35,373 bases of DNA from a virus: IMG/VR virus record IMGVR_UViG_3300030107_005827, positions 1 through 35,373 of that record. One strand, given 5' to 3'. The position numbers were made by a program, and so were the translations under genes. Positions 16,701 to 24,500 of this stretch are shown here, one piece after another; position 1 is the stretch's first letter, and each line of letters opens with the position of its first letter. The notes below the pieces were generated by a model, which worked only from the letters and a program-made list of their open reading frames with translations, ran no database searches and had not been told where the DNA came from.

Positions 16701-16897
16701 CATCATTGGTTGGAGTAAGCACAAATATTGGAATTCACACTATAACTGGAGATATTGGTTTTTATAGTTGGGGAACAATTACTACATCTGGTTCTAGAAG
16801 TGGTGAATCTTATGAATTCCATAATCAAAATGGTTTATTAGGAATTGAAACTTCTGCTCAAATTTCTAGAACACTTCAATTAAAACAGATCTATTAA
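4781..16897 (+). CDS. 7: Giant gp7-like baseplate wedge protein, 4038 aa
   Basis: The gene occupies the gp7 slot between gp6 and gp8. Its first 230 residues keep the gp7 core: YYITEEREFG near 40-49, EFYRKYKTQFLPGFEERDF near 169-187 and DFYTSKGTDTSLEILFKVLF at 201-220, which parallels T4 gp7 DFYSTKGIEASYKFLFKVLY. T4 gp7 has 1032 residues; this protein has 4038, and I see no counterpart of the large N-terminal part of T4 gp7. The remaining 3800 residues are beta-rich modules: HxFxxGE units, GGxGYxxPPxVxI units, RG...HxxG units, a jelly-roll-like insertion (about 1018-1225) and a YHYH domain (about 1480-1590). The composition is rich in Gly, Ser, Thr, Asn and Ile, with no signal peptide or membrane segment. 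It should initiate wedge assembly and project a large decoration from the baseplate. The gp7 assignment rests on motif and gene order. Confidence 0.8.
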   Translation: MIGTSTSKNKVKISNILDGQILDFIHEENPDFNDFLQQYYITEEREFGSTYLVDNLTWLKDIPQYNDLVYAAVPTATLSEIFAFDDVIPVNTTVGFPEEYGLLKIDNEIITYTGKTANSFTGCVRGFSGISDISQGGTSEFLTFSDTDSSGHAAGASVQNLSLVFVLEFYRKYKTQFLPGFEERDFINGVSIQNILSRAKDFYTSKGTDTSLEILFKVLFGKSVDIVKPFNYTISSSDSEWIVTDDMIVKVISGDPLKIEETKVFQGNFDNPTASGTVSNVQEVFLGTEKYHKLSFSKEGHFGKFKLGVKTNVTERSLVLSTVNVDSTIGFPDSGSFYYQNERNEWLIATYTSKSENQFFGCEGIINNGLLENSHIIDGTFLYGYENHDPNKVCVMRITGTVSGPAKNVSNSLYTNKGETIKVKYFGEKMSGPKFDTWLYNNISYLNVEKVNVAIGETQGNNVILKDPNHFLYKDCIVDVIDYDRRFPTIPITKYERAKIASINGSNLEIMDSNGDPVVLDANRKHQIKKRLQYVSFLDDLAEKTVVPVNLLTNIQNTYTDDDENTYVSFSGYPSYPIDSTNRQISFGSNTITSNTISEAHNFLNGEEIYFDHDTDAGLLLTNGSNLDKGRYYVKVLDSDNFKIALTKSDVDIDRFIDFVGLGVTHKCYITPFKLANEFLANQNNFKKILKTPKDRIIDIGNIRGPVGVQLNGLELYSPILDDFISYGQIDDIDVLNPGQDYDIVQPPSISIIDDNGSNGEVYGRYSGELKDIIVSDGGFDYFDTPSIEIEGGNSINARAEATMKGYIHSISFSDLEGGIARVDLTNDQINLGFAHRFVDGEEVEYIASGTPIGIGSTAVGFDTSRLNSNTIYYIMNKGEKSFSLTVNQDDAIAGINTIDLLAYGTQQHTFESRKIRKIVDRISIVEPGTTFHNKKILVDSQHYPPSDNKDLFKTFVGISTYDSYIYAKNHGFASGDIVQYETTDDQILGLTTVTRYTVTSLDNNKFKLSNAGAIGGRTNLLTYSTNLGIIPEDDSIAHVGWSTGIGSNARTENLTSPFGTTAWTVNDTDTNDDRTQFQQITEIEPSSTQEYTFSFYIKAGTVNTSEQLFESYVFFTSMPYVQDDVRGSLLRYNFDTDTLTAVASNETTLSGDQYFGIKPYNIGREILSDGWVRVWGTVYDKLGTNNNIRLRFYTNGRGASKTGTLGIWGIQLEKGASVSDHILTKNKQVTTDLFGKSEDYKNGKYINLKSVGVGTHTFKYPDISVTIKGSPSIGNTTVIPEYYTAKCYPVIKGNLDGIFIRNGGIGYGVTDVINYTKLPQVKLNVGEKADLRPIITNGEISDIRIAIAGNDYSTPPELKVVGIGTTSGNYAKLKANVSGGKIVSVDIIDRGQKYVDGDTIIQVIPSGYGQKLAANVHKWHINAVNRYSTILGVADHKDTVQVDSEVRLQNKLASFYCGDEYRELLGDNITNGSEVSQPDHSPIVGWSYDGNPIYGPYGYENPITGIGSITKVESSYALDLVTDSGLRPNINKPNGFFVDDYRYIKGSGDLDEYNGRFTKTPEYPDGIYAYFSTNTSIDKDFPYTTIKHRNITDEFNYDVGIQQTDKYLNSGDYKRNVTPLGISEPYRQYPFLEDPLNTNPKLRVRDTLFGRVKTITPSSPGKNYKVGENLSFNDTSINSNIKEIIGKEIKIIENNDITNNNINFEIINNKVIGITPSPHILGNGDVVEISGITSSYYHNIQGLRTIGVNSTTTFVAVAIAATTTTGISTFIQLDEPTTTGKIKVDDVIQIESERIKILGLDKVNNRYFVSRGYDNTLGPAHNIDVSAYKLEREFTYDIVGAKLENRNLEEVKVQYFSVNDSVGIGTTYSSVVVGTAGSTNVLKSIPARAIYLPNHKFKTGEKLSLVSYGGTITASKFDSLTPYFNLNDESNLYCVKISDEYIGISTQKLGLAANTLSGLSTSYVYFKEVDSLPMTIGDRIRIEKISDNSVTGLSNKVNTTISLGTNHSMSIGDKIRLNVTPNQPQDVIFKFSKYLNTLVSDPKNAGSSGIGIGTDASTITITNHGFETGDSVLYEVSGAPIGGLENNEIYYVIKISSSIIRLATSYKNATKFPYEYITLFTVGSVGTLSKINPKLNLYKGNILRIDVSDSSLSGYELKFYHDQDFKNLYGDSRTPLNSITRTGIIGDGSTSTRIEIDSKTELPDTIFYRLEDNSIENFVNTDVIDHSTIKIVSTKFNGLHTITAVGNTSITYNSIVGTAETDVYSSYINLGFSTATYSTNSTNELGGISSLNIVNIGNETKEIPAVTSIGSTTGVSAVIDISVDDIGSINGTEVFNQGWEFSQNKTLEPKSSSYAIIKLKDILTLESVGVATGGQDYTTPPKAIGIGNTNISIKTIVQGNAVTSCEIISNDSGLSEELKIIPITNSNGVNIIGATCSSKVVTLELKAPQGGFTRGMPFSVGDKIFVENVQTIGGATTTLASYNSSSYQYRYFDVTEVNAGDAAANPTVKYSLVGISTLEAGAFDPDYLFGRVIKVQDLASFKPEFTTVNYLDGEKIVIDGGKAIAYVAENGWDPISATLRVTDISGKIDDGDVIVGFLGNARATIENYSTYDFNLKVDSLAESIGFWKDNRNQLNNVTERLHDNNYYQRFSYALRTEVDYDTWKEPVDSLGHISGYKNFADYEIINSKFVGVVGVSSNIDFKVEISSDASVWEQFDYDFVSEQETIAELLSREVQFESKKLTDYIEAKTNKVLIHDDISGQFNGRSITFTGDHKFVSADSNSINIISSTASGTLTPTTGTSYNPTTGVLTIVTTTNHGLSDGDTITINDFALTFTCDKDDHKTYHDYPRRHDPASTSNGSLDNGVLEVDEINSNTFTVNVRGYGSNIGGQIVGLTTFKLKSDNQTILHHEFDPVGIDTVTDVITILNHNFNTGEKLDYYPNTGGNRIGIASTGSPGSGVAATTILPSSVYAIKINNDSIKLAIGKSESYEGVGVAVSFMNVIGIGRTHTLSVPSDQASARTLVSIDNVIQSPLGKKVISVGLSSAITSSSPNVFFNNVSKLSGKTLFQVDDEIFYISSVGVGTSSVDVVRGYMGTTPASHVIGAAVTVLYGDYKIERGNIHFVEAPYGPTGGGDASGIGTGSNALSTKSSFSARSYYRLDDVAVGRTANNNLIVDDISEDFDGSTKKFDLKKDNQFVPVGVSSFFGAVLINNIFQKPFYGDVGSTRKSDYRIVSPVGGGTTIHFLANPDDANDNTDIPRGGRINEFFVGVGSGYQVPTRALADVTIGAGGTITSVGLATHGQGYITPPKVSIAVTYSHYTHKFVSSTLDSINPNSGPNLTPTYAEYNSRTGNLLLSVGSHNLTTSNTVQIANNSLTFQCSRDGFNSNKTYPRTTDPASGQNLGITSFTANTIVVNVGAGAGVGAAFTAVVSAAGTITEIKIANPGIGYTAATDDPKLIIDRPAPYKNIPLYGGSGSGAKMDVVVGTGGSIIDFEISDRGIGYEIGDNLELYGLPNVGIGTSAFNITVKNRYQDKFAAWSFGNFIELDDFSSYFNGFRKSFLLTRTITNKEYYSIVAKEESGITLQNNLLVFLNDVLQKPGVDYEFEGGTRFKFKEAPKGGSKFKIYFYVGSDADVISVDVDPTIKPGDRLILDKWEDDDLNINKGIQDPRIVYELTSSTILETQTYTGVGICSNPDYTRPVRWKKQLSDKVIDSELITKNRVEWTSRTYPVTNIVAPVSASDTTFNVVETYSFNGIDNLTETSNHIKIIDQSDSQVAIATAIINESTETVTSISLTNGGSGYTFVPKVYIQSPNSGGITAQATATVTNGSITGFTIDNAGTEYSTPPLVNIESPKVVEESHNSVSYAGDYGTIVGIKSETSGSNSGVSTTSPALVFDIVPTATSPGADANRTGIVTGQYLVIKGTLFGDGVTSIKEHQDSVVCVGKSFADNVYYVNHYTNVNSTTRRVTCNVTSLVGVSTNIGIHTITGDIGFYSWGTITTSGSRSGESYEFHNQNGLLGIETSAQISRTLQLKQIY
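5003..5269 (+). repeat. RG...HxxG module inside the gp7 core
   Basis: Residues about 75-163 of the gp7-like protein contain LLKIDNEIITYTG, VRGFSGIS and SGHAAGASV. They separate the two stretches that are contiguous in T4 gp7. Related modules occur later in the same protein (about 3069-3110), in the DUF4815 protein and in gp15. Confidence 0.6.
7832..8455 (+). other. Carbohydrate-binding-like jelly-roll insertion in the gp7-like protein
   Basis: Residues about 1018-1225 begin with RTNLLTYSTNLG, pass through TAWTVNDTD, YTFSFYIKAGT and SDGWVRVWGTV, and end with LGIWGIQLEKGASVSDHI. This series is characteristic of the CBM/concanavalin-like domains found in many phage tail proteins. It interrupts an HxFxxGE unit: DNNKFKLSNAG lies before it and YINLKSVGVGTHTF after it. 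The likely role is glycan binding; the ligand is unknown. Confidence 0.6.
9218..9550 (+). other. YHYH domain in the gp7-like protein
   Basis: Residues about 1480-1590 show DHSPIVGWSYDGNPIYGPYG, then DLDEYNGRFTKTPEYPDGIY and AYFSTNT...DFPY. These are the landmarks of the YHYH protein family (PF14240 from memory), found in bacterial secreted proteins and in cyanophage structural proteins. Function is not established. Confidence 0.75.
13100..13429 (+). repeat. Duplicated module copy 1 (HKFV...YPRxxDPAS)
   Basis: Residues about 2774-2883 run from HKFVSADSNSI through HGLSDGDTITINDFALTFTC to YPRRHDPAS and FTVNVRG. The same order of landmarks recurs about 550 residues downstream, so an internal duplication with later divergence is inferred. 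Confidence 0.65.
14744..15034 (+). repeat. Duplicated module copy 2 (HKFV...YPRxxDPAS)
   Basis: Residues about 3322-3418 run from HKFVSSTLDSI through HNLTTSNTVQIANNSLTFQC to YPRTTDPAS and IVVNVG, parallel to the copy at 13100-13429. Confidence 0.65.
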
Positions 16898-16904
16898 TTT
16901 GAAG

Positions 16905-16912
16905 TATAAATA
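16905..16912 (+). promoter_or_regulatory. Late promoter octamer before gp8
   Basis: TATAAATA is an exact T4-type late promoter core, in the 43-bp gap between the gp7-like gene and gp8 and 28 bp before the gp8 start. It would let gp8 and the DUF4815 gene be transcribed without reading through the 12-kb gene upstream. Confidence 0.7.
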
Positions 16913-16940
16913 ATCAAAAAATGTAACTTATTACGTAAAA

Positions 16941-18524
16941 ATGCCAGCAATAATAACAGATCAATTTAGAATAACCAATGCTGAGACCTTTGTGCAAAGT
17001 TTTGCTGGCATTGGTACAACATCATATTATTATAGTTTTTTAGGTCATCCTGATAATGATAACTCAACTGTTGAGAACTATAAATCGGTAGATGTTAATG
17101 GAGAACCCATTGCTCCAAAAGATTCTTTTCAGCAAGAAGATTTATATCATGATAGCATGTTGTTTATGAAGAGGATCTCTTCTGGTGATATTGCAAGGGT
17201 AGTTCCTAGAATTGATTGGCAGTCTGGATCTACTTATGACATGTATAAAAATAGTGTAGATCGTGATGGTAAGACAAATGTGACTAAATCATCGAATTTA
17301 TATGATTCCAAATATTATATTGTTAATTCTGAATATAAAGTTTACGTTTGCATCAATAATGGATCTTCTCCAGATGCAAATGGAAATATGATTGCATCTA
17401 AATCATTAATTGAACCAAATTTTGTGGATCTTGTTCCACAGGTTGCTGGAAATGGGGCAGATGGATATCTATGGAAATATCTTTTCACCATCAAACCGTC
17501 TGATGTAATTCGATTTAGTACTGATGATTATATACCTGTTCCATCTAATTGGGGTGATATTAATACATCTTCAATTAAAAATTCTGCTGTTGATGGTAAA
17601 TTAGAAACAGCTTTAATAAAGTCTAGGGGATCTAGTTATAAGTTCAATCCTGGTGGTGGATTACCAATAACTGATACTTATAATATTACTAATGTTAAAA
17701 TATATGGTGATGGCGATGGTGAAGCTAGGGCATCTGTTAAAATAACTTCTGGTGAAGTTACTGAAGTAACAATAACTAACGGTGGATCTGGATATACTAG
17801 AGCACATTTAGAATTAAATTCTAGATCTGCTCAAGGAGTTACTTCTTCAACTGAAGCTAAATTTGAAGTTATAATACCACCTAAAGGTGGTCATGGTGCT
17901 GATATTTATAGGGAATTGGGTGCGTATAGAGTTCTATTATATTCTAAATTTGATGATACTGTAGAAGATAGACCAGATTATGTTACAGGTAATAATTTTT
18001 CTAGAGTTGGTGTTATTAAAGATCCAATTAGATATGGATCAACCACCAATGAGTTGATAAATACTACTACTGCAACTACCCTTGGAGCATTAAAATTAAC
18101 TGGAGATACTAGTCAAACTGAGTATCCAAATAATAAACAAATTACAATGGTTCATCCTGACGGTGCTGTTTCTGTAGGGTTAGTTGCATCTTGGAACAAG
18201 AATACTAAAGTGCTTAAATACTATCAGCCAGTTGGGTTTTCAACTCAACAAGCTTATGGTTATGAACTTAAACCATTTGTAGGTTTATCAACAACTATCT
18301 ATTGCACTGCTACTGGTGCACAAAACAATAGACTTGTTGATACAACATTTTCTGGTGATTCCGATACCACTACTGGTACTAATTTGGGACAATCTTTTAC
18401 AAATGGACATGCTAATCCTGATGTTGATAAGTATTCTGGAGATATAATTTATATTGATAATAGAAATACAGTTACCCGATCTTCTACACAAAAAGAAGAA
18501 GTCAAAATTATAATAGAGTTCTAA
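16941..18524 (+). CDS. 8: Baseplate wedge subunit gp8
   Basis: The 527-residue protein aligns by eye with T4 gp8 (334 aa) at three places: the N-terminal third (DSMLFMKRISSGDIARVVPR followed by IDW, near T4 VIPRRDW), GADGYLWKYLFTIKPSDVI (near T4 GDGYVWEYLFEI), and the C-terminus YSGDIIYIDNRNTVTRS...IIIEF (near T4 HSGEMIYMENRPPII...ILFTF). In T4 a gp8 dimer joins the wedge after gp10 and gp7. The extra length includes a segment at about 224-315 with two glycine/tyrosine repeat units (one reads ITNGGSGYTRAHLEL) like those in the gp7-like protein and gp14. It has a late promoter just upstream, and its stop lies four bases before the next start. Confidence 0.9.
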   Translation: MPAIITDQFRITNAETFVQSFAGIGTTSYYYSFLGHPDNDNSTVENYKSVDVNGEPIAPKDSFQQEDLYHDSMLFMKRISSGDIARVVPRIDWQSGSTYDMYKNSVDRDGKTNVTKSSNLYDSKYYIVNSEYKVYVCINNGSSPDANGNMIASKSLIEPNFVDLVPQVAGNGADGYLWKYLFTIKPSDVIRFSTDDYIPVPSNWGDINTSSIKNSAVDGKLETALIKSRGSSYKFNPGGGLPITDTYNITNVKIYGDGDGEARASVKITSGEVTEVTITNGGSGYTRAHLELNSRSAQGVTSSTEAKFEVIIPPKGGHGADIYRELGAYRVLLYSKFDDTVEDRPDYVTGNNFSRVGVIKDPIRYGSTTNELINTTTATTLGALKLTGDTSQTEYPNNKQITMVHPDGAVSVGLVASWNKNTKVLKYYQPVGFSTQQAYGYELKPFVGLSTTIYCTATGAQNNRLVDTTFSGDSDTTTGTNLGQSFTNGHANPDVDKYSGDIIYIDNRNTVTRSSTQKEEVKIIIEF

Positions 18525-18528
18525 AAAA

Positions 18529-21500
18529 ATGACCCAAGTTACCAACTTAAATATCTCACCATATTATGATGATTTTGATTCATCTAAGAATTATAACAGA
18601 GTTTTATTTAAACCAGGTTATCCTGTTCAATCCAGAGAATTAACTCAGTTACAAACTATTTTACAGAATCAAATTGAGAAATTTGGGCAACATTTTTTCA
18701 AAGAAGGTTCAATGGTTATTCCTGGTGGAACAATCGTTGATAAAAGTTATTTTGCAGTAAGATTAGATCCAACCTTTCTTAATATACCAGTAAAGAATTA
18801 CACTCAATATTTGGCAGATAATAAGATAGAAATAAAAGGTGATATATCTGGTGTTACAGCAACAGTTGTTAATAGAATTACTGATGTAGAATCATCAGAT
18901 AATTTTGATACATTATATGTTAAGTATTCTGGGGCAGGAGATGATGGAGTTTCTAAAAAATTTCAAGACGGAGAGAGACTAGTTACTCTTTCTGATATTG
19001 AATATGCAAATACAAAAATATCAGCAAATAGTCAATTTGCTCAAACTATAATTTCAAGTTCAAATAAAATTGGATGTTCTGCTTCAATTAGTGAAGGTAT
19101 ATTCTTCATTAGAGGTTATTTTGTTGAAGTTCCATCTTCTACAATAATTTTAGACCAATATAGTAATTCACCAAGTTATAGAATTGGTTTAAATATAAAC
19201 GAAGAAATTGTTGCACCATCACTTGCTAATTTTGATTTATTTGATAATGCACAGGGATATTCTAATGAAACTGCTCCAGGTGCTGATAGATTTAGAATAT
19301 CTGCTTCATTACAAAAGAAATTATTAACAGATACAGATGATTTAAATTTTGTTGAATTGATTCGTATTGAAGATGGAGAACTTAAAAGACATGTTAATAG
19401 AACAGAATATAATATTTTTAAGGATGAATTAGCTAGAAGAACATACGATGAGTCTGGTGATTATTATATTCGTCCATTTTCAGTTGATGTCAGAGAATCT
19501 TTAAATAACAGAATAGCAAATAGAGGAATATATTTACCAACACAAAAAACTCAGAATGGAAATACACCATCTGATGATCTGATGACTCTTCAGGTATCTG
19601 AAGGAAAAGCATATGTTAAAGGATATGAGATAGATAAAATTTCTACATCTTCTGTAGATGTATTAAAACCAAGAACATCAAAATCACATAAAGATGTTGT
19701 TCTTCCAATTAGAATTGGAAATATTGCTACTGTTGAAAATATTTTCGGATCTCCTGCTGTTGGATTTGATACTAGTATTAAATTATTAGATAGAAGAACC
19801 AATGCACAACGTGTTTCAGATCAAGATGGCAGTGTAATTGGAAAGGCTAGAGTATATGATTTTAATCCAATTGGTTCTGCAAATTATCAAGTTAGATTGA
19901 TTGATATTCAAACATTTACAAAGGTTTCTTTAGCTTCTACTACTTTAATTGCTGTTAATGATCAAATTGAAGGAAAATATAGTGGATCTACTGGTTTTGT
20001 TGATTCTGCAAGTAGTGTTGGATCTGTTTTAACTTTAAGTGATGTTAGAGGTGAGTTTCAAATTAATGAACCACTAATAGTTAATGGAATAGAAATTGGT
20101 AGCAATATTGGAACTGTTAGAGATTATAATTATACAGATATAAAAGCACTTCATAGTGCTGATGGTATTGGTAGTGGAACTACTACTTTTGCTGCTAATT
20201 TGTCTCTAAATCGCACTAGTAGAGTATTTTTACCAAATAGTGAATTTCTCATAACAGCAGGAGATGCGACTAGTGGAATATCAACTATCACCTCTTCTTC
20301 AGTTGCAGATTTTAAAACAATAGTCAGAGATGGGGATATAATTTCTTATAATCGAGCTGGTGATGGTAACACAATTCCAACATATGCTAGGGTTAATGAA
20401 GTTTTAACTAGTGAACTTAGAATAAGTGCAGTAACGAATGTTACTGGTATTAATAATGGAGGAACTTTACCTAGTGTTAACATAACTCCGAATGAAGTTG
20501 ATCTTCGTATTCCATTCTTATCTGAAGCTGGAAATACTGGACTTATAATACCATTTGAAAGATCAAATGTTTCATCCTTGAATATTTTAAATAGTAGTTA
20601 TATTGTCAGAAAGAAATTTAATCAAACATCTTCTAATTTCCAATTAGTTTTAAATTTGAGTAGTCATGGGGATGATCTTTCTTTTGAACCTTTTACTGAA
20701 ATTAGGTATGTAATTACAAGGGATAGTAATGGTGTAAGAGAAACTTTAAGGGCAGCACAATTTACATTTAGTAATAACAGTAGAACATTAACTATTAGTG
20801 GTCTTAGTGCTAATGCAGCATTTACAGTAACTGCTACAGTAAAGAGAACTAGATTTTCATCCATAGAAAAGAATATAACAAGATGTTCTAGTCTTGTAAT
20901 AAATAGATCCAATAATTCAGCATCAGGAATAACAACAACTTCACTTAATGATGGATTAACATTTAGCAAAGTTTATGGAACAAGAGTTCAAGATAAGGAA
21001 ATATCACTAAATGTTCCAGAAATTCATAGAGTTTTGGGAGTATTTGAATCTGATGATACTACAGATCCTGATATCCCATCATTAACTGTGTCATTCCAAT
21101 CAGATCCATTTACTAATAATGTAATTGTTGGAGAACAATTAATTGGATCTGTTTCTGGTGCAGTTTGTCGTGTTGTTAGTATTCCTAGTTCAACCCAATT
21201 AACTTTTGTATATGAAAATGATAAGTCTTTGGAACTTGAAGAATCCTTTACCTTACAAACTTCTGGGATAATAGGAACCATTAGTAATATAGATTCTGGA
21301 GATACAAATATAATTGATAATTATATTTTAGATCAAGGTCAGAGAGCAGAATATGCTGATTATGGAAGATTAATAAGAGATGTTAATTCTAATGAACCTA
21401 CAAGAAAAGTTAGAGTTATATTTGATCATTATTCACGATCTGGTGTTGGAACTGACGGAACATTAGAATCTATTAATAGTTACAGTTCATTAAATTATTC

Positions 21501-24500
21501 AAATGAAATACCTTCCGTTGATGGTAGGAAAGCTTCAGATTTTATTGATATTAGACCAAGAGTTCCATCATACAATACATCATCTTCTGTTTCACCGTTT
21601 GCATTTGGAAGTAGAGATTTTTCCAATTCACCAACAGAGAGTTTAGTTTCTAATGAAACTATGGTAGTAGATTATTCACATTATCTTGGTCGAGTTGATA
21701 GATTATATTTAACAAAAGATGGAGTATTTGACATAGATAAAGGAGAACCTTCATTAAATCCAAAACCACCTGAAAGAAATTCAGAAGCTTTTGAAGTTGG
21801 TGTTATTTCTTTACCACCATATGTTTCTAATGCAAGTAGACAAGTTAGTGTTAGATTAAAATCTCACAAGAGATTTACAATGAAAGATATTTCTGGATTG
21901 GAACACAGAATTAGAAATCTTGAAGAATATACTACATTATCTCTTCTTGAAACTGATACAAAGAATTTATCAATTAAAGATCCAAATACTGGATTAGATA
22001 AATTTAAATCTGGTTTCTTTGTAGATAATTTTACAAATCATAAGTCTCATAGTTTTTGGGGTGAGTCTAACTTTGACATTGATAGGGAAAGAGGAGAATG
22101 TAGACCAAGATCTACAGAAAGAAGTGTTAGTCTTAAAATTGAGACAAAATCATCTAAAGCAAGTCAAACTACTGCTGATTATCGTTGGATTGAAGATTTT
22201 GAAGATTCTAACATTACTAGAAATGGACAAGGATTAACTTTAAAATTTGATGAAGTTGAGTTTTTAAATCAACCTCTTGCCACAAGAGTAGAGAATCTAA
22301 ACCCATATCATATTGCATTATATGCTGGCAGTCTTTTATTGGAACCAGCATCAGATTATTGGATTGAAGAGATTCCTCTTGGAACTCCTGCTGTATTTGA
22401 AGATAATTCTCAATGGGATGCTATGGCATCACTGTATGGTGTTGAAGATCGTGAAAATGGTGGTATGGCAGCTAGTTATTGGAATTCCCATGAAACTACT
22501 TGGAGTGGTAGAGAAGAATTGGTTAGCACAGAAAGACTTAATGAAGAATCTAATTCTACAAGTCATAGGACAAGAGAACATAATCCACATGGAGATGCAG
22601 ATCAAGGTAATGCTATAAGAGATGTTACAACCACTACAACTAATACAAAATGGACTGAAAAGAGAACATTCCAAGAAACTGGAACTGAAAAAACATTTGG
22701 TTTCGAAGTAACTCCAGAAATAACATATATCGATTTAGGTAAAAAGGTTGTTGGAACTGACATTATTCATAATTGCAGATCCAGAAATATTGAAGTTAAT
22801 GCAAGAAGATTGAAACCAAATAGTCAATTCTATGTTTTCATGGATGAAGTTGATGTAACAGAATATTGTACTCCCAAACTTCTTCAAATTGAAATGATTA
22901 GAGGATCTTTCTCTGAGGGTGATATTATTGAAAGTAATTTTGAAGTAGGAATAGCAGAAGGTGATGAACTTCCAAATATAATATTCAGAGCTGCTAAACA
23001 GAATCATAAATCTGGACCATTTGCTGATCCAAAAGATACGCAAAAAACAGAACCATACAATAAAACTAAATTAACTAGCAAATATTCAAGCACTAGTAAA
23101 ATTTTGAATATTGATACTGCTAGTCTTGCTATGGAAGTTGAACCTGATCAATTGGGTTGGGTAAGAAGGGGAATGGATCTTTCAAATAGAAGTGGTGATG
23201 CAGAATGCCAAATAAGTGCTTTGGTATTGATGTCTGATGAAAGAGGTCATTTAACATTCTCATTACATATACCAGATCCAAAAATTGCAAGTAATCCCAA
23301 ATTTACTACAGGAACTAATACGATTAGATTAACAACTAGTCCTACTAATGAAAGTCAGTTGGATCCTGGAGAGTGTTCTGCAGAAGCAACATATTTGGCA
23401 TCTGGAATTGCAGAATATACTCAAGAACAAATTTTAGCAATTAAATCTGCTAATGTAGAGAGAAAACAAATTGGTAATGATAGAATAGTTACAAAGGTTA
23501 GAGAAGAAACGGAAAATAAGGAAGATGTAAATACCACAACAACAGCTGGTGATTGGTATGATCCTTTGGCACAATCCTTCCTAGTTGAATCGAAATATAA
23601 GGATGGTATTTTCATAACAGGTGGTAATTTATACTTTAAATCTAAGGATGAAAAATACCCAGTAACAGTTCAATTAAGAACTATGAGAGATGGATCTCCA
23701 ACAACAACTATAGTTCCTTTTGGTGAAATGGATATTGATCCAGATGATGTTAATTTGTCGGATGATAGTAGTGCTGCGACACCATTTAAATTCCCAACTC
23801 CTGTTTATTTGCAATCTGGTCAAGAATATGCTTTAGTTTTAGTTGCTCCTACCGAAAAATATAATACATTTATTACTAGAATGGGTGAAGAAGATCTTAT
23901 TTTAAAAGCAATAAGTAATCAACAACCATATCTTGGATCTTTATTTAAATCTCAAAATAGTTCTACTTGGACTGCTAGTCAATATGAAGATTTGAAATTC
24001 TCATTAAATAAAGCAAAATTTGTTACTAATACACCAGCAAGTTTTATTTTCTACAATAATAAAATAACCAATAGAAGAATTCTTAAGAATAATCCAGTAC
24101 TTGCATATTCTAAGACTCAATATGTTTCTATGGCTAATACTTCAACAGAGTTTGCAGTTGGAAATGAAATTATACAAGGAACCAATACTGGTCGTATTGT
24201 ATCGATTGGTGGTTCTGTTTTAGAAGGAACTAGTGGATTAACATTTGAAACAACTACTGGTGTTGGACTTACACCAACTAGTGGATCTTTTGATTATACT
24301 GGAATTGGGGCAAGTTCTATTACTGGAATGGGAACTGCTATCACTGCAACAGTTAGGGTAACCAATGGTTCAGTTCAAACTATAACTGTTACCGATGGTG
24401 GTAATGGATATCAAACTGGAGACCTCTTAGTATTAGATCAATTAGGTTCTACAGGAACAAGTGTTAGGTCAGTAGTAGGATTTACTAGTCTAACTAATTA

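Noticed and set aside
18288-23615. Several - strand frames of 60-100 codons under gp8 and the DUF4815 gene
   Set aside because: They are shadows of long, well-supported + strand genes and show no ribosome-binding site or family motif.
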